Source: Bacillota bacterium
GTDB taxonomy: Bacteria > Bacillota > Clostridia > Saccharofermentanales > Fastidiosipilaceae
Length of the DNA: 64,000 nucleotides
Direction: 5' to 3'
Assembly: GCA_023388435.1 (NCBI GenBank)
Contig: JAEWGG010000037.1
Location: 1-64,000 of the forward strand
Program-made: the position numbers and the translations under genes
Shown: positions 34,974-43,715 of the stretch, one piece after another
Numbering within the stretch: the first letter of the stretch is position 1
How the letters are laid out: each line of letters starts with the position of its first letter
The notes under the pieces: model-generated
What the model saw: only the letters and a program-made list of their open reading frames with translations
What the model was told of the DNA's origin: nothing
The model's database searches: none

Positions 34974-36710
34974 TCACATTTTCTGACGCCAGGTATAGGA
35001 AGTGTGCAGGAGCTCATGAGCCTTATGCCCGCAGGGCTCACCCAGAAACTCCTCATAGATCTTCAGAACGCGAGGGTTCTTGTGCGACTGACGAATTTTC
35101 TTCGCCTGGTCATGCTTGTAAATGGACTCCATACGCCGGTGGATAACTGAGACGTCCCCGCGGTGATAGGGCTGGCCGCCGCCCGCGATACAGCCTCCGG
35201 GGCAGGCCATGATCTCAATGGCCGTGTAGTCCGCCTCCCCGTCACGGATGCGGCGCAGGACCTCACGGGCATTGCCCAGGCCGTTGGCACAGGCGATACG
35301 GATCGTCTTGCCATTGATCTCCACCTTGGCCTCCTTAATTCCCGAAAGACCACGGAGGTTGTAGAAATCCAGCTGCTTGAGCTCCTTACCTGTCAGCCAC
35401 TCATAGGCCGTGCGCAGGGCCGCTTCAATGACGCCGCCCGAGGAACCGAAGATGTCACCCGCACCGGAGGACTCGCCCATCAGCTCGTCGAAGTCCTCAT
35501 CTTCAAGGCCGACGAAGTCGAGCGAAATGTCGTGCAGCATCTGGGCCAGCTCACGTGTTGTGATGACGATGTCCACATCGCTCATCTCACCCTGACCCAG
35601 TTCGGGACGGGCCGACTCATACTTTTTCGCAACACAGGGCATGACCGAGACGACCACCATATCCTTGGGGTCCACACCCAGCTTTTCCGCCAGATAGGTC
35701 TTGGCCAGGGAACCGAAGATCTCGTGGGGAGACTTCGCTGTCGAGGGGATGTCCAGCATGTCGCCGAACTGGTGCTCCAGGAATTTGACCCAGCTGGGGC
35801 AGCAGGAGGTCAGGATGGGCAGGCGCCCTCCCTGCTCGATGCGCTGCACCATCTCTGCGGCTTCTTCCATAACCGTGATGTCTGCGGCGAAGTTCGTATC
35901 ATAGACCTTATCGAAGCCGAGGGCCCGCAGGGCGGCGACCATCTTGCCCGTAACGTCGGTTCCTGGCTCCATGCCGAAAGCCTCGCCGAGGGCCACGCGC
36001 ACAGCGGGGGCCGTCTGCACAATGACCGTCTTTTTCTTATTGCTGAGGGCGTTCCAGACCTTGCTCACATTGTTCACTTCGGTCAGGGCAGCCGTCGGAC
36101 AGACGGCCACGCACTGGCCGCAGAAGGTACAGGTCGTATCGTGCATGGGCATGTTGAAGAGGGTGCCCATCAGCGTGTCAAAACCGCGGCCGACCTCCGT
36201 CAGAGTACCGACGGTCTGCACCTCGTTACACATGGTCTCACAGCGCTTGCAGAGCACGCATTTCTGCATATTGCGCACGATGGACAAGGAGCTCTCATCC
36301 ATTTCCGACTGCGTCATCTTCCCGGGATAGTGAATGCGGCGCACCCCCGTCTGAGCGGCCAGATCCTGCAGTTCGCAGTTGCCGTTCTTTCGGCAGATCA
36401 GGCAGTCCTTGGGATGGTTGGACAGCAGCATCTCAATCATCATCCGCCGGGACTGGATCACCTTGATGGTGTCCGTGCGCACGCGCAGCCCCTCCCACAC
36501 CGGGGTCGAGCAGGCCGCGAGCATCTTGTCACGCCCCTCCTGCTCCACCATGCAGACGCGGCAGGAGGCCAGCTGATTGACCATGTGCATATCGTGCAGG
36601 TCGAGGTGGCAGAGCGTGGGAATTTTGATATTCAGTTTTCTTGCAGCCTCCAGGATTGTTGTACCCTTCGGCACTTCCACTTCTTTACCGTTGATCCAAA
36701 CATGTATCAT
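34974..36710 (-). CDS. hydA: [FeFe]-hydrogenase catalytic subunit HydA
   Basis: A 578-residue subunit of an NAD-linked, electron-bifurcating type hydrogenase. The N-terminal [2Fe-2S] domain has C in CHLDLHDMHMVNQL and in ASCRVCMVEQ, then HPKDCLICRKNGNCELQ (His/Cys [4Fe-4S]), two ferredoxin clusters (CVLCKRCETMC; CTFCGQCVAVCP), and the H-cluster motifs TSCCPSWVKF, MPCVAKKYE, a glycine-rich SSGGVIEAALRTAY loop and MACPGGCIAGGGQ. All H-cluster cysteines are present. No extra C-terminal [2Fe-2S] domain is seen. It follows hydB by 14 bases. Confidence 0.97.
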   Translation of the reverse strand: MIHVWINGKEVEVPKGTTILEAARKLNIKIPTLCHLDLHDMHMVNQLASCRVCMVEQEGRDKMLAACSTPVWEGLRVRTDTIKVIQSRRMMIEMLLSNHPKDCLICRKNGNCELQDLAAQTGVRRIHYPGKMTQSEMDESSLSIVRNMQKCVLCKRCETMCNEVQTVGTLTEVGRGFDTLMGTLFNMPMHDTTCTFCGQCVAVCPTAALTEVNNVSKVWNALSNKKKTVIVQTAPAVRVALGEAFGMEPGTDVTGKMVAALRALGFDKVYDTNFAADITVMEEAAEMVQRIEQGGRLPILTSCCPSWVKFLEHQFGDMLDIPSTAKSPHEIFGSLAKTYLAEKLGVDPKDMVVVSVMPCVAKKYESARPELGQGEMSDVDIVITTRELAQMLHDISLDFVGLEDEDFDELMGESSGAGDIFGSSGGVIEAALRTAYEWLTGKELKQLDFYNLRGLSGIKEAKVEINGKTIRIACANGLGNAREVLRRIRDGEADYTAIEIMACPGGCIAGGGQPYHRGDVSVIHRRMESIYKHDQAKKIRQSHKNPRVLKIYEEFLGEPCGHKAHELLHTSYTWRQKM

Positions 36711-36724
36711 TCGGGCACTTCCTC

Positions 36725-38308
36725 CTAGAGTTTCTCAATGGCCTTGACGGGGCAGACACTGTAGCAGGAGCCGCACTTGACGCAGGCCTCCTGGTCGATC
36801 AGGTGCTTCGTCTTCTTCTCACCCGTGATACAGTCCGCAGGGCACTTGCGCTTGCACATACCACAGCCAATGCACGTGTCCTGGATCACATAGGAGAGGA
36901 GATTGCGGCAGCTGTGCGCCGGGCAACGCTTCTCCTTAACATGGGCCAGGTACTCGTCCATGAAGTAGTGCATCGTGGAGAGCACCGGGTTCGGGGCCGC
37001 CTGCCCCAGGCCGCAGAGCGAGGTGTCGCGGATGACGACGCAGAGGTTCTCCAGGTACTCCAGGTCCTCCTCCTTGCCCTTGCCTTCCGTAATGCGCTCG
37101 AGCATCTCCAGGACGCGCATGTTACCAACGCGGCAGGGGGTGCACTTACCGCAGGACTCATCTACCGTAAACTCCATAAAGAAGCGGGCGATGTCGACCA
37201 TACAGTCATCTTCGTCCATGACGACGACACCACCGGAGCCCATGATGGAGCCGATCTCAGCCAGGGACTCAAAATCCACAGCCGTATCCATGAGTTCAGC
37301 GGGGATGCAGCCGCCAGAGGGGCCGCCGGTCTGGACGGCCTTGAGCTTTTTACCGCCCTTACAGCCGCCGCCGATATCGAAGATAATTTCGCGGAGGGGG
37401 GTACCCATGGGGACTTCCACCAGACCCGCATTCGCGATTTTGCCCACCAGGGCAAAAACCTTCGTACCAGGAGAGAGTTCCGTGCCGATGGAGCGAAACC
37501 AGTCCACGCCGTTGAGCATGATCATGTGGACATTGGCCAGGGTCTCCACATTGTTGATCACGGTGGGCATACCAAAGAGGCCCTTCTCCGCCGTGCGGAA
37601 CTCCTTGAAGCGGGGCATGCCGCGCCGGCCCTCGATGGACTCCATCAGGGCCGTACCCTCACCGCAGACGAAGGCGCCGGCGCCGAGGCGGAGCTCGATG
37701 TGGAAACTAAAGTTGCTGCCCAGAATATTGTCCCCCAGCAGGCCCAGGGCCTCGGCCTGGCTGATGGCCAGACGCAGGCGCTTAACGGCCACGGGATATT
37801 CGGCACGCACATAGATGTAACCATAGTCAGCCCCGATGGCGTAGCCCGCAATGGCCATGCCCTCGAGAACGGAATGGGGGTCGGTCTCCAGGATGCTGCG
37901 ATCCATGTATGCGCCGGGGTCGCCCTCGTCAGCATTGCAGATCACATACTTATGAGGGGCGTCGTGCTTCGCCGCCTCCTTCCATTTACGGCCAGTGGCG
38001 AAGCCGGCGCCTCCACGGCCGCGGAGATTCGAGCGCACCATGTCGTCGACGATCTCCGCCGCGGGGCGGCCCGTCTCCAGAATATCGGCCAGGGCCTCAT
38101 AACCCCGGGTCGCGATGTATTCCTCGATGGACTCCGGATTGATGATCTCAGAATTCCGCAGGGCCACGCGCAGCTGCTTCTCGTAGTAGCTCCCCGCCAG
38201 GCGGTAGGAGCCGCGCTCCTCACGGATAATTTTCTCATCGCCTGCAAGGCGCTGATCCAGGCTGTCCAGGGCCCGTTCGCGCAGCGCTCTCAGTTCCTGA
38301 TAATTCAT
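36725..38308 (-). CDS. hydB: Hydrogenase flavin subunit HydB (NuoF-like)
   Basis: A 527-residue NuoF-like protein. FMN/NAD-binding motifs are GRGGAGFATG (about 97-106) and the GEGTALMESIEG region. The N3-type [4Fe-4S] motif is ESCGKCTPCRVG. Two C-terminal ferredoxin clusters follow (CIGCGMCKRKCP; CVKCGSCYSVCP). It lacks the N-terminal thioredoxin-like [2Fe-2S] domain of longer HydB proteins. It exchanges electrons between NAD(H), ferredoxin and HydA. It overlaps hydC by 4 bases (ATGA). Confidence 0.96.
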   Translation of the reverse strand: MNYQELRALRERALDSLDQRLAGDEKIIREERGSYRLAGSYYEKQLRVALRNSEIINPESIEEYIATRGYEALADILETGRPAAEIVDDMVRSNLRGRGGAGFATGRKWKEAAKHDAPHKYVICNADEGDPGAYMDRSILETDPHSVLEGMAIAGYAIGADYGYIYVRAEYPVAVKRLRLAISQAEALGLLGDNILGSNFSFHIELRLGAGAFVCGEGTALMESIEGRRGMPRFKEFRTAEKGLFGMPTVINNVETLANVHMIMLNGVDWFRSIGTELSPGTKVFALVGKIANAGLVEVPMGTPLREIIFDIGGGCKGGKKLKAVQTGGPSGGCIPAELMDTAVDFESLAEIGSIMGSGGVVVMDEDDCMVDIARFFMEFTVDESCGKCTPCRVGNMRVLEMLERITEGKGKEEDLEYLENLCVVIRDTSLCGLGQAAPNPVLSTMHYFMDEYLAHVKEKRCPAHSCRNLLSYVIQDTCIGCGMCKRKCPADCITGEKKTKHLIDQEACVKCGSCYSVCPVKAIEKL

Positions 38309-38847
38309 GCCTGCACCCCCTCTTTCGCCTTCTCGGCCTCAAGCTTGCGGTAGCGCTGCACCAGCTTCTTCGCCTCGGCCGGAGTCACATTGCCATAGAG
38401 TTCATCATTGATCATGACGACTGGGGCTCGGGAGCAATCGCCCAGACAGCGGGTGGGACTGATCGAGAAGAGGAGGTCCTCCGTAGTCTGGCCCATCTTG
38501 ATCCCCAGGGTCTCCTCAAAGCTCTGCAGGACCTCCTGGGCGCCCTTGACGTAGCAGGCCGTGCCCAGGCAGACGCTGATGTTGTACTTACCAGTGGGAA
38601 TCTCTGTGAAATAGGAGTAGAAAGTCACCACACCGTAAACCTTGGAGGCGTGGAGGTCCAACATCTCACCAATGATCAGCATGGCCGGCCGGGGAATGTA
38701 GCCGAACAGATTCTGACAGCGATGCAGGACGTCAATGAGTGAGGCCTCGCAGCGTTCTTTCTTCAGAACATAGGCCACGAGCTCCTCGTACTTCGGCCGT
38801 TCCGGACCCTCCGGAAGCGCCGTGCGCGGGGCTTTTGCCAAGAGCAT
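38305..38847 (-). CDS. hydC: Hydrogenase [2Fe-2S] subunit HydC (NuoE-like)
   Basis: A 180-residue thioredoxin-like ferredoxin subunit. The four cluster cysteines are in VCLGTACYVKGA and RCLGDCSRAPVV; the N-terminal helical domain includes HRCQNLFGYIPRPAMLIIGEML. I prefer the ATG at 38847, 9 bases after AGGAAAGG; a GTG three codons upstream is possible. It is the first gene of hydCBA. With HydA and HydB it should form the electron-bifurcating complex that oxidises NADH and reduced ferredoxin together to make hydrogen. Confidence 0.95.
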   Translation of the reverse strand: MLLAKAPRTALPEGPERPKYEELVAYVLKKERCEASLIDVLHRCQNLFGYIPRPAMLIIGEMLDLHASKVYGVVTFYSYFTEIPTGKYNISVCLGTACYVKGAQEVLQSFEETLGIKMGQTTEDLLFSISPTRCLGDCSRAPVVMINDELYGNVTPAEAKKLVQRYRKLEAEKAKEGVQA

Positions 38848-39164
38848 AGCGTTCACCTTTCCTAGCTACCTCAAGTCTTTGGCGGCCAAAGTCCGCAGGG
38901 CTGCGGGGCTTTTACCTCCAGACTGGGTGGGCTGTTGTGATGGATTTGTGCCGAAGGAATAAAGTATATCGCACGATATATTTTATTAAATCGGCGTTGT
39001 CAGTTTAGCTAATCGATATAAAAATGTCAATTATAAGTCTATGCTAACTGAGTCCTGACAATAAAAATGTGGCCCAGCTCACAGCGGCTGGACCACAGTA
39101 GCCTTCCCTGAGATATCTGGGGACTGCTGGCCCGCAAGCAGAACGGCAGCCCCTCGGAAGCCAG
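38848..39164 (-). promoter_or_regulatory. hydC promoter region with dyad operator and structured leader
   Basis: On the minus strand TTGACA (39025-39030), 17 bases and TAAACT (39002-39007) form a near-consensus promoter. A dyad TATATCG-TG-CGATATA (38965-38980) lies at about +14 to +30 of the likely transcript, a position suited to a repressor. The leader then carries a CTTTGGC/CCAAAG hairpin and a CCGCAG/CTGCGG hairpin before the hydC ribosome site. The distal part holds the tgt terminator. No gene is seen. Confidence 0.7.
39062..39098 (-). terminator. Terminator of the tgt operon
   Basis: On the minus strand GTGG-CCAGC and GCTGG-CCAC pair around an 8-base loop, followed by ATTTTTATTG. It lies about 70 bases after the tgt stop. 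Confidence 0.85.
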
Positions 39165-40310
39165 TCAGCGCTTATAGTTCCTGAAAAACTCACGGACGAA
39201 GTCCTGGCTCTCATTGTTCAAAATGGCCTGGCGCAGCTCCCGCATCAGCTGGTTCAGAAAATATATATTGTGTATTGAAACCAGACGCAGACCAAACATC
39301 TCACCCGCCTTAATCAGGTGGCGGATGTAGGCCTGGCTGTAGTGCTGGCAGGCGTAGCAGCCGCAGCCCTCCTCGATGGGGCCGAAGTTGCGGGCGCTCT
39401 TCTGGTCGCGGACGATCAGCCTCCCCTGGTGGGTCATGGCCGTCCCATTGCGACCCATGCGCGTCGGCAGGACACAGTCAAACATGTCGATGCCGCGCAG
39501 CACCGCTTCCAGCATGTAGTCCGCCGAGCCGACGCCCATCAAGTAGCGGGGCTTATCCTCCGGAAGCTCCGGCCGCAGGGCCTCCAGCATCCGATACATG
39601 GTCTGGCTGTCCTCGCCGACACTCAGTCCGCCCACCGCGATTCCTGGCGTGTTGCGGGCCCTGCTCTCCCGGGCGCTCTCCACCCGCAGATCCGGGTACA
39701 TCCCGCCCTGAATGATGGCGAAGAGGGCCTGGTCCTGGGGGCGGCTGTGGCTATCCAGACAGCGGTCCAACCAGCGCAGGGTACGCTCCATAGAGCGCCG
39801 GCTGTAGTGCCAATCCGCCGGATGTGGGGTGCACTCATCAAAGGCCATGATGATATCCGCACCCAGGTCATTCTGAATCTGGATGGACTTCTCCGGAGTC
39901 AGCAGGTGCTTGGAGCCATCAATGTGGGAGCGAAAGTGTACTCCGTCCTCCCGAATCTGCCTCCGGCCACTCAAACTGAAGACCTGGAAGCCGCCACTGT
40001 CGGTCAATATGGCCCGGTCCCAGTTCATGAAGCGGTGCAGGCCGCCAGCCTCGCGGACGATGTCCGAGCCTGGACGCATCCAGAGGTGGTAGGTATTGGA
40101 GAGGATGACACCCGCACCAGTCGCCCGCACTTCCTCCGGGGCAATGCCCTTCACACTGGCCTGCGTGCCCACAGGCATAAAGGTCGGCGTCTCAATGTCC
40201 CCATGCGGCGTGTGCAGAATGCCCGCTCTGGCCCCCGTCTGCCGGCAGACATGCTGCGGCTCATACCAGACCGGCCCCCTCCCCTGTCCTCGCAACTGTC
40301 CTTCGCTCAT
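39165..40310 (-). CDS. tgt: tRNA-guanine transglycosylase
   Basis: A 381-residue enzyme that inserts the queuosine precursor preQ1 at position 34 of tRNAs with GUN anticodons. Motifs include TPTFMPVGTQASVKG, the catalytic aspartate region LTDSGGFQVFSL, IIMAFDECTPHPADW, GGLSVGE and DCVLPTRMGRNGT, and zinc ligands in GCGCYACQHYSQAYI followed by a histidine. The ATG overlaps the queA stop (ATGA). With queA it forms the tRNA queuosine pair. Confidence 0.96.
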   Translation of the reverse strand: MSEGQLRGQGRGPVWYEPQHVCRQTGARAGILHTPHGDIETPTFMPVGTQASVKGIAPEEVRATGAGVILSNTYHLWMRPGSDIVREAGGLHRFMNWDRAILTDSGGFQVFSLSGRRQIREDGVHFRSHIDGSKHLLTPEKSIQIQNDLGADIIMAFDECTPHPADWHYSRRSMERTLRWLDRCLDSHSRPQDQALFAIIQGGMYPDLRVESARESRARNTPGIAVGGLSVGEDSQTMYRMLEALRPELPEDKPRYLMGVGSADYMLEAVLRGIDMFDCVLPTRMGRNGTAMTHQGRLIVRDQKSARNFGPIEEGCGCYACQHYSQAYIRHLIKAGEMFGLRLVSIHNIYFLNQLMRELRQAILNNESQDFVREFFRNYKR

Positions 40311-41416
40311 CTCTGGCCTCCTATCCCCAGACTTTCCGCCCTTCCCTGCACCTCAGGCTCTGGCCGTAAATTATCACTTGCCTTTTCAATAAACATGGCG
40401 TCACCGAAGCTGAAAAAACGGTAGGACTGCCGTACGGCGTGTCGGTAGGCCTCCAGAATCCGGCGGCGGCCGGCCAGGGCCGAGACCAGCATGACCAGGG
40501 TTGATTCAGGGAGGTGAAAGTTCGTAATCAGGGCGTCCAATATTTTAAAGCGATAGCCAGGATAAATAAAAATATCCGTCTCCCCCTCCCCAGGATGCAG
40601 GACTCCCTCCTCGTCCGCGCAGGTCTCCAGGACGCGGCAGGAGGTGGTGCCCACGGCGATGACCCGCCCTCCAGAGGCCTTGCAGGCATTGATGCGCCGG
40701 GCGGCCTCGGCAGAGAGCACATAGTGCTCACTGTGCATGGGATGGTCCTCGATCTCCTCCTCTTTCACCGGACGAAAGGTCCCCAGACCCACATGTAAAG
40801 TCAGACGGACCACGGTGTAGCGCTGCTCCAGACGTCTCAGAAGTTCAGGGCTAAAGTGCAGACCTGCCGTGGGCGCAGCCGCCGAGCCCTTCTCACGGGC
40901 GTAGACCGTCTGGTAGCGCTCAGGGTCGGCCAGGCGCTCGTGAATATAGGGCGGCAGGGGCATGGTTCCAGCCTCGTCCAGAATTTCTTCCCAGATTCCC
41001 TCGTAATGAAAGCGCAGGAGGCTGCGCCCGTCACTCAGGCGCTCCAGGACCTCCGCCTCCAGACGGCCAGGCAGCAGTTCCACAAAACTTCCCGGTTTGA
41101 GACGGCGGGCCGGGCGCAGCAGGCAGTCCCAATCGTCGCCCTGCACGCGGCGCAGCAGCAATATCTCCGCCGCAGCTTCCCCTCCCTTCTTGCGCCCTAA
41201 GAGGCGGGCAGGAATGACCCGAGTCTCATTCAGCACCAGACAGTCCCCGGGACGCAGGAGGCTCTCCAAATCCGTAAAGTGCAGGTCACGCAGCCCCAGA
41301 GCCCCCTCAGCCCCATCTCCAGGAAGGTAAAGCAGGCGCGAAGCGTCGCGGCGCTCCAGTGGATGCTGGGCGATAAGTTCCGCTGGCAGGTCATAGTAAA
41401 AATCTGATTTTTTCAT
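40307..41416 (-). CDS. queA: S-adenosylmethionine:tRNA ribosyltransferase-isomerase
   Basis: A 369-residue protein that makes epoxyqueuosine in tRNA from the 7-aminomethyl-7-deazaguanine base, using the ribosyl part of SAM. Family landmarks: FYYDLPAELIAQHPLERRDASRLL, LVLNETRVIPARLLG, AAPTAGLHF, HVGLGTFRPV and NFHLPESTLVMLVSA. It overlaps tgt and the DUF624 gene by 4 bases each. Confidence 0.96.
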   Translation of the reverse strand: MKKSDFYYDLPAELIAQHPLERRDASRLLYLPGDGAEGALGLRDLHFTDLESLLRPGDCLVLNETRVIPARLLGRKKGGEAAAEILLLRRVQGDDWDCLLRPARRLKPGSFVELLPGRLEAEVLERLSDGRSLLRFHYEGIWEEILDEAGTMPLPPYIHERLADPERYQTVYAREKGSAAAPTAGLHFSPELLRRLEQRYTVVRLTLHVGLGTFRPVKEEEIEDHPMHSEHYVLSAEAARRINACKASGGRVIAVGTTSCRVLETCADEEGVLHPGEGETDIFIYPGYRFKILDALITNFHLPESTLVMLVSALAGRRRILEAYRHAVRQSYRFFSFGDAMFIEKASDNLRPEPEVQGRAESLGIGGQR

Positions 41417-42348
41417 AGTCGCTCACCCCCCTGTGGAGCCGCCTGCTGCCGGCCCTGACGCAGATAGCGCTCGATGATCTGCTCGGCGAAAAAATTGCTG
41501 AGATAGCCGGCGAAGGCCAAGGCAAAAAAGAGGTAGTAAAAAAGTATCAGGGCGAGAAAGTGCTGCAGGGAATGCATGCTGATCAGCAGGGGCACGCCCA
41601 GCAGCAGAAAGAATGACAGCAGGGCCACGCCCAGTGTCTGTGGCAGGCGGAGCAGGACCAGTAAAACGGCATTTCGGTAGAGCTGTCCGAGGCGCAGCTC
41701 AAAACCGATGAGCAGCGGATAGATGAAAATTTGAATCATGTAAAAAAGCAGCATGAGCAGCATAAATGCCGCCCCCACTACAGAGCGCAGCAGGCCCACT
41801 GGCACAAGTCGCGCATAGAAGGCCGCGGCCACGGGCAGGGCGAAGCTAAGCAGCAGATTGAGCGCCGAGACCGCCAGAGCCTGGCGCCAATTGCGCCTGG
41901 CCTGCTCCACGCAGTCAGCCCAGATGAAGCAGGGTTTTTCCTGGGCAAAGCTGCGCAGCACATAGCTCAGACCTGCCTGAAAGGGGCCCAGAACAGCCAG
42001 CCCGCCACCGCAGAGCAGCCCCGCATACATCAGGCTGAAGCCCATGTGGTGAAAGGTCGCATACTCCTGGCTGACCGCCGAACTCATCCCGGCTCGTTCC
42101 AGCATCTCCACCAGGTGCTGAAATGAGTAGCCCGGAAGCAGCAGCCCGCCCAAATAGCTAAAGGCAAAGAAGCAGAGCACAAAAAGCGGCAGGTGGAAGA
42201 GCAGGGCCATCAGGTTGACCCGGATCAACTGCCAGAACTTGCGCAGAAAAACAATAAAGAAACGCTTGAAGGGACCCTTGCGCGGCTCATCTGGACGCAC
42301 ACCAGGCCCCGGTTTTGTAAAGTCAAAAAAGCCAAAAAAGCCGGCCAT
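41413..42348 (-). CDS. DUF624/YesL-like membrane protein
   Basis: A 311-residue integral membrane protein with about six hydrophobic segments. The N-terminal MAGFFGFFDFTKPGPGV is followed by a basic segment and FFIVFLRKFWQLIRVNLMALLFHLPLF, which resembles the start of YesL/DUF624 proteins. Function is unknown. It is tightly packed between trmFO (one-base gap) and queA (4-base overlap), so it is co-transcribed, but this gives no functional clue. Confidence 0.7.
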   Translation of the reverse strand: MAGFFGFFDFTKPGPGVRPDEPRKGPFKRFFIVFLRKFWQLIRVNLMALLFHLPLFVLCFFAFSYLGGLLLPGYSFQHLVEMLERAGMSSAVSQEYATFHHMGFSLMYAGLLCGGGLAVLGPFQAGLSYVLRSFAQEKPCFIWADCVEQARRNWRQALAVSALNLLLSFALPVAAAFYARLVPVGLLRSVVGAAFMLLMLLFYMIQIFIYPLLIGFELRLGQLYRNAVLLVLLRLPQTLGVALLSFFLLLGVPLLISMHSLQHFLALILFYYLFFALAFAGYLSNFFAEQIIERYLRQGRQQAAPQGGERL

Positions 42349-42349
42349 T

Positions 42350-43705
42350 CTATGCTCCTCTCATTTTCGTCAGCAGTCCGGAGCGCTGCAGCAGATACTC
42401 ATCCAGGCGGCGCTGGGCCCTGGCCTGCAAGCAGGCGCGGCGCTCGCGCTTGTGGACTTCTGGGTCTGGGGCGGGCAGGAGGCCGAAGTTGGCGTTCATC
42501 GGCTGAAAGTGCTCGGCATCCGCCGTGACCAGATAGCGCTGGAGAGAACCGATGATGCTCTCAGGAGGACAGATGAAGTCCGCTTCCCCGCTGTGACGGG
42601 CCAGAATATTGTAGGCTGCCAGCAGGCCCGAGGCCACCGCCTGCATATAACCCTCAAGCCCAATCAACTGGCCTGCAAAGTAGAGTTCAGGCTGCTTTTT
42701 TGCGGCCAGATTAGGGCCCAAAATTGCTGGGCTGTTGAGAAAACAGTTGCGGTGCATGACACCGTAGCGGGCAAATTCCGCCTCTTCGAGGCCTGGGATC
42801 AGACGAAAGACCCGCCGCTGCTCAGGAAATTTCAGCCGAGTCTGGAATCCGACCATATTGTAGAGCGAGGCTGTGGCGTTGTCCTTGCGCAGCTGGACCA
42901 CCGCATAGGGTCGTTTGCCGCTGCGAGGATCGCGGAGGCCGACAGGCCGCATGGGCCCGAAACGTATGGCGTCTTCTCCGCGGGCGGCCATGACCTCAAT
43001 GGGCATACAGGATTCAAAGACCACGGGAAGGTCCTGGTCAAAGTCTTTGACCTCGGCCTTCTCAGCGGAGAGCAGGGCCTCCAGGAAGCACAGGTACTCC
43101 TCCCGATTGAGCGGACAATTCAGATAGTCCGCTCCCCCCTTGTCATAGCGGGACTGAAAAAAGGCAATATCATAATTGATGCTGGAGGCCTCAATCAGAG
43201 GGGCTGCCGCGTCAAAAAAGGCGAGACGCTCCTGGCCAAAACGGGCTTCCAGATCAGCGAAGAGGGGGGCGGCGCAGAGGGGACCTGCAGCGACCAGAAC
43301 CGTCTCCCCCGCAGGAAACTCTCCCAGGCTCAGGACTTCTCGCTCCTCAACGTGGATGCGCCCCTGGGCCTCAATGGCCTCTGTCACCGCTCTGGAGAAG
43401 GCCTCCCGATCCACGGCCAGAGCCTGTCCGGCAGGCACCGCGTGGGCCTGGGCCAGGGACAGCAGAGGGCTGCCCAGCTTGGACAGCTCCTCTTTTAAGA
43501 GGCCGTTGGCATTGTCCAGGGCCGTGGAACGCAGGGAATTACTACAGACAAGCTCGGCAAAATTCTGGCTGTGCTGGGCGGGGTTAGGCCGCTGGCGCTT
43601 CATCTCTATCAGCCGGACCTCCAGACCTGCCCTGGCCAGGAGCAGGGCCGCCTCGGAACCCGCCAGTCCAGCGCCAACAATCCACACTTTTCTCGTGTCG
43701 GGCAT
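42350..43705 (-). CDS. trmFO: Folate/FAD-dependent tRNA (uracil-54-C5)-methyltransferase
   Basis: A 451-residue flavoprotein that makes ribothymidine-54 in tRNA using methylenetetrahydrofolate. It starts MPDTRKVWIVGAGLAGSEAA (FAD-binding GxGxxG), followed by AELVCSNSLRS with a conserved cysteine, and later FAGQLIGLEGYMQAVASGLL. The ATG at 43705 lies 10 bases after topA; upstream in-frame sequence overlaps topA and is not family-like. The topA-trmFO order is typical of Firmicutes. Confidence 0.95.
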   Translation of the reverse strand: MPDTRKVWIVGAGLAGSEAALLLARAGLEVRLIEMKRQRPNPAQHSQNFAELVCSNSLRSTALDNANGLLKEELSKLGSPLLSLAQAHAVPAGQALAVDREAFSRAVTEAIEAQGRIHVEEREVLSLGEFPAGETVLVAAGPLCAAPLFADLEARFGQERLAFFDAAAPLIEASSINYDIAFFQSRYDKGGADYLNCPLNREEYLCFLEALLSAEKAEVKDFDQDLPVVFESCMPIEVMAARGEDAIRFGPMRPVGLRDPRSGKRPYAVVQLRKDNATASLYNMVGFQTRLKFPEQRRVFRLIPGLEEAEFARYGVMHRNCFLNSPAILGPNLAAKKQPELYFAGQLIGLEGYMQAVASGLLAAYNILARHSGEADFICPPESIIGSLQRYLVTADAEHFQPMNANFGLLPAPDPEVHKRERRACLQARAQRRLDEYLLQRSGLLTKMRGA

Positions 43706-43715
43706 CACAGTCTCC

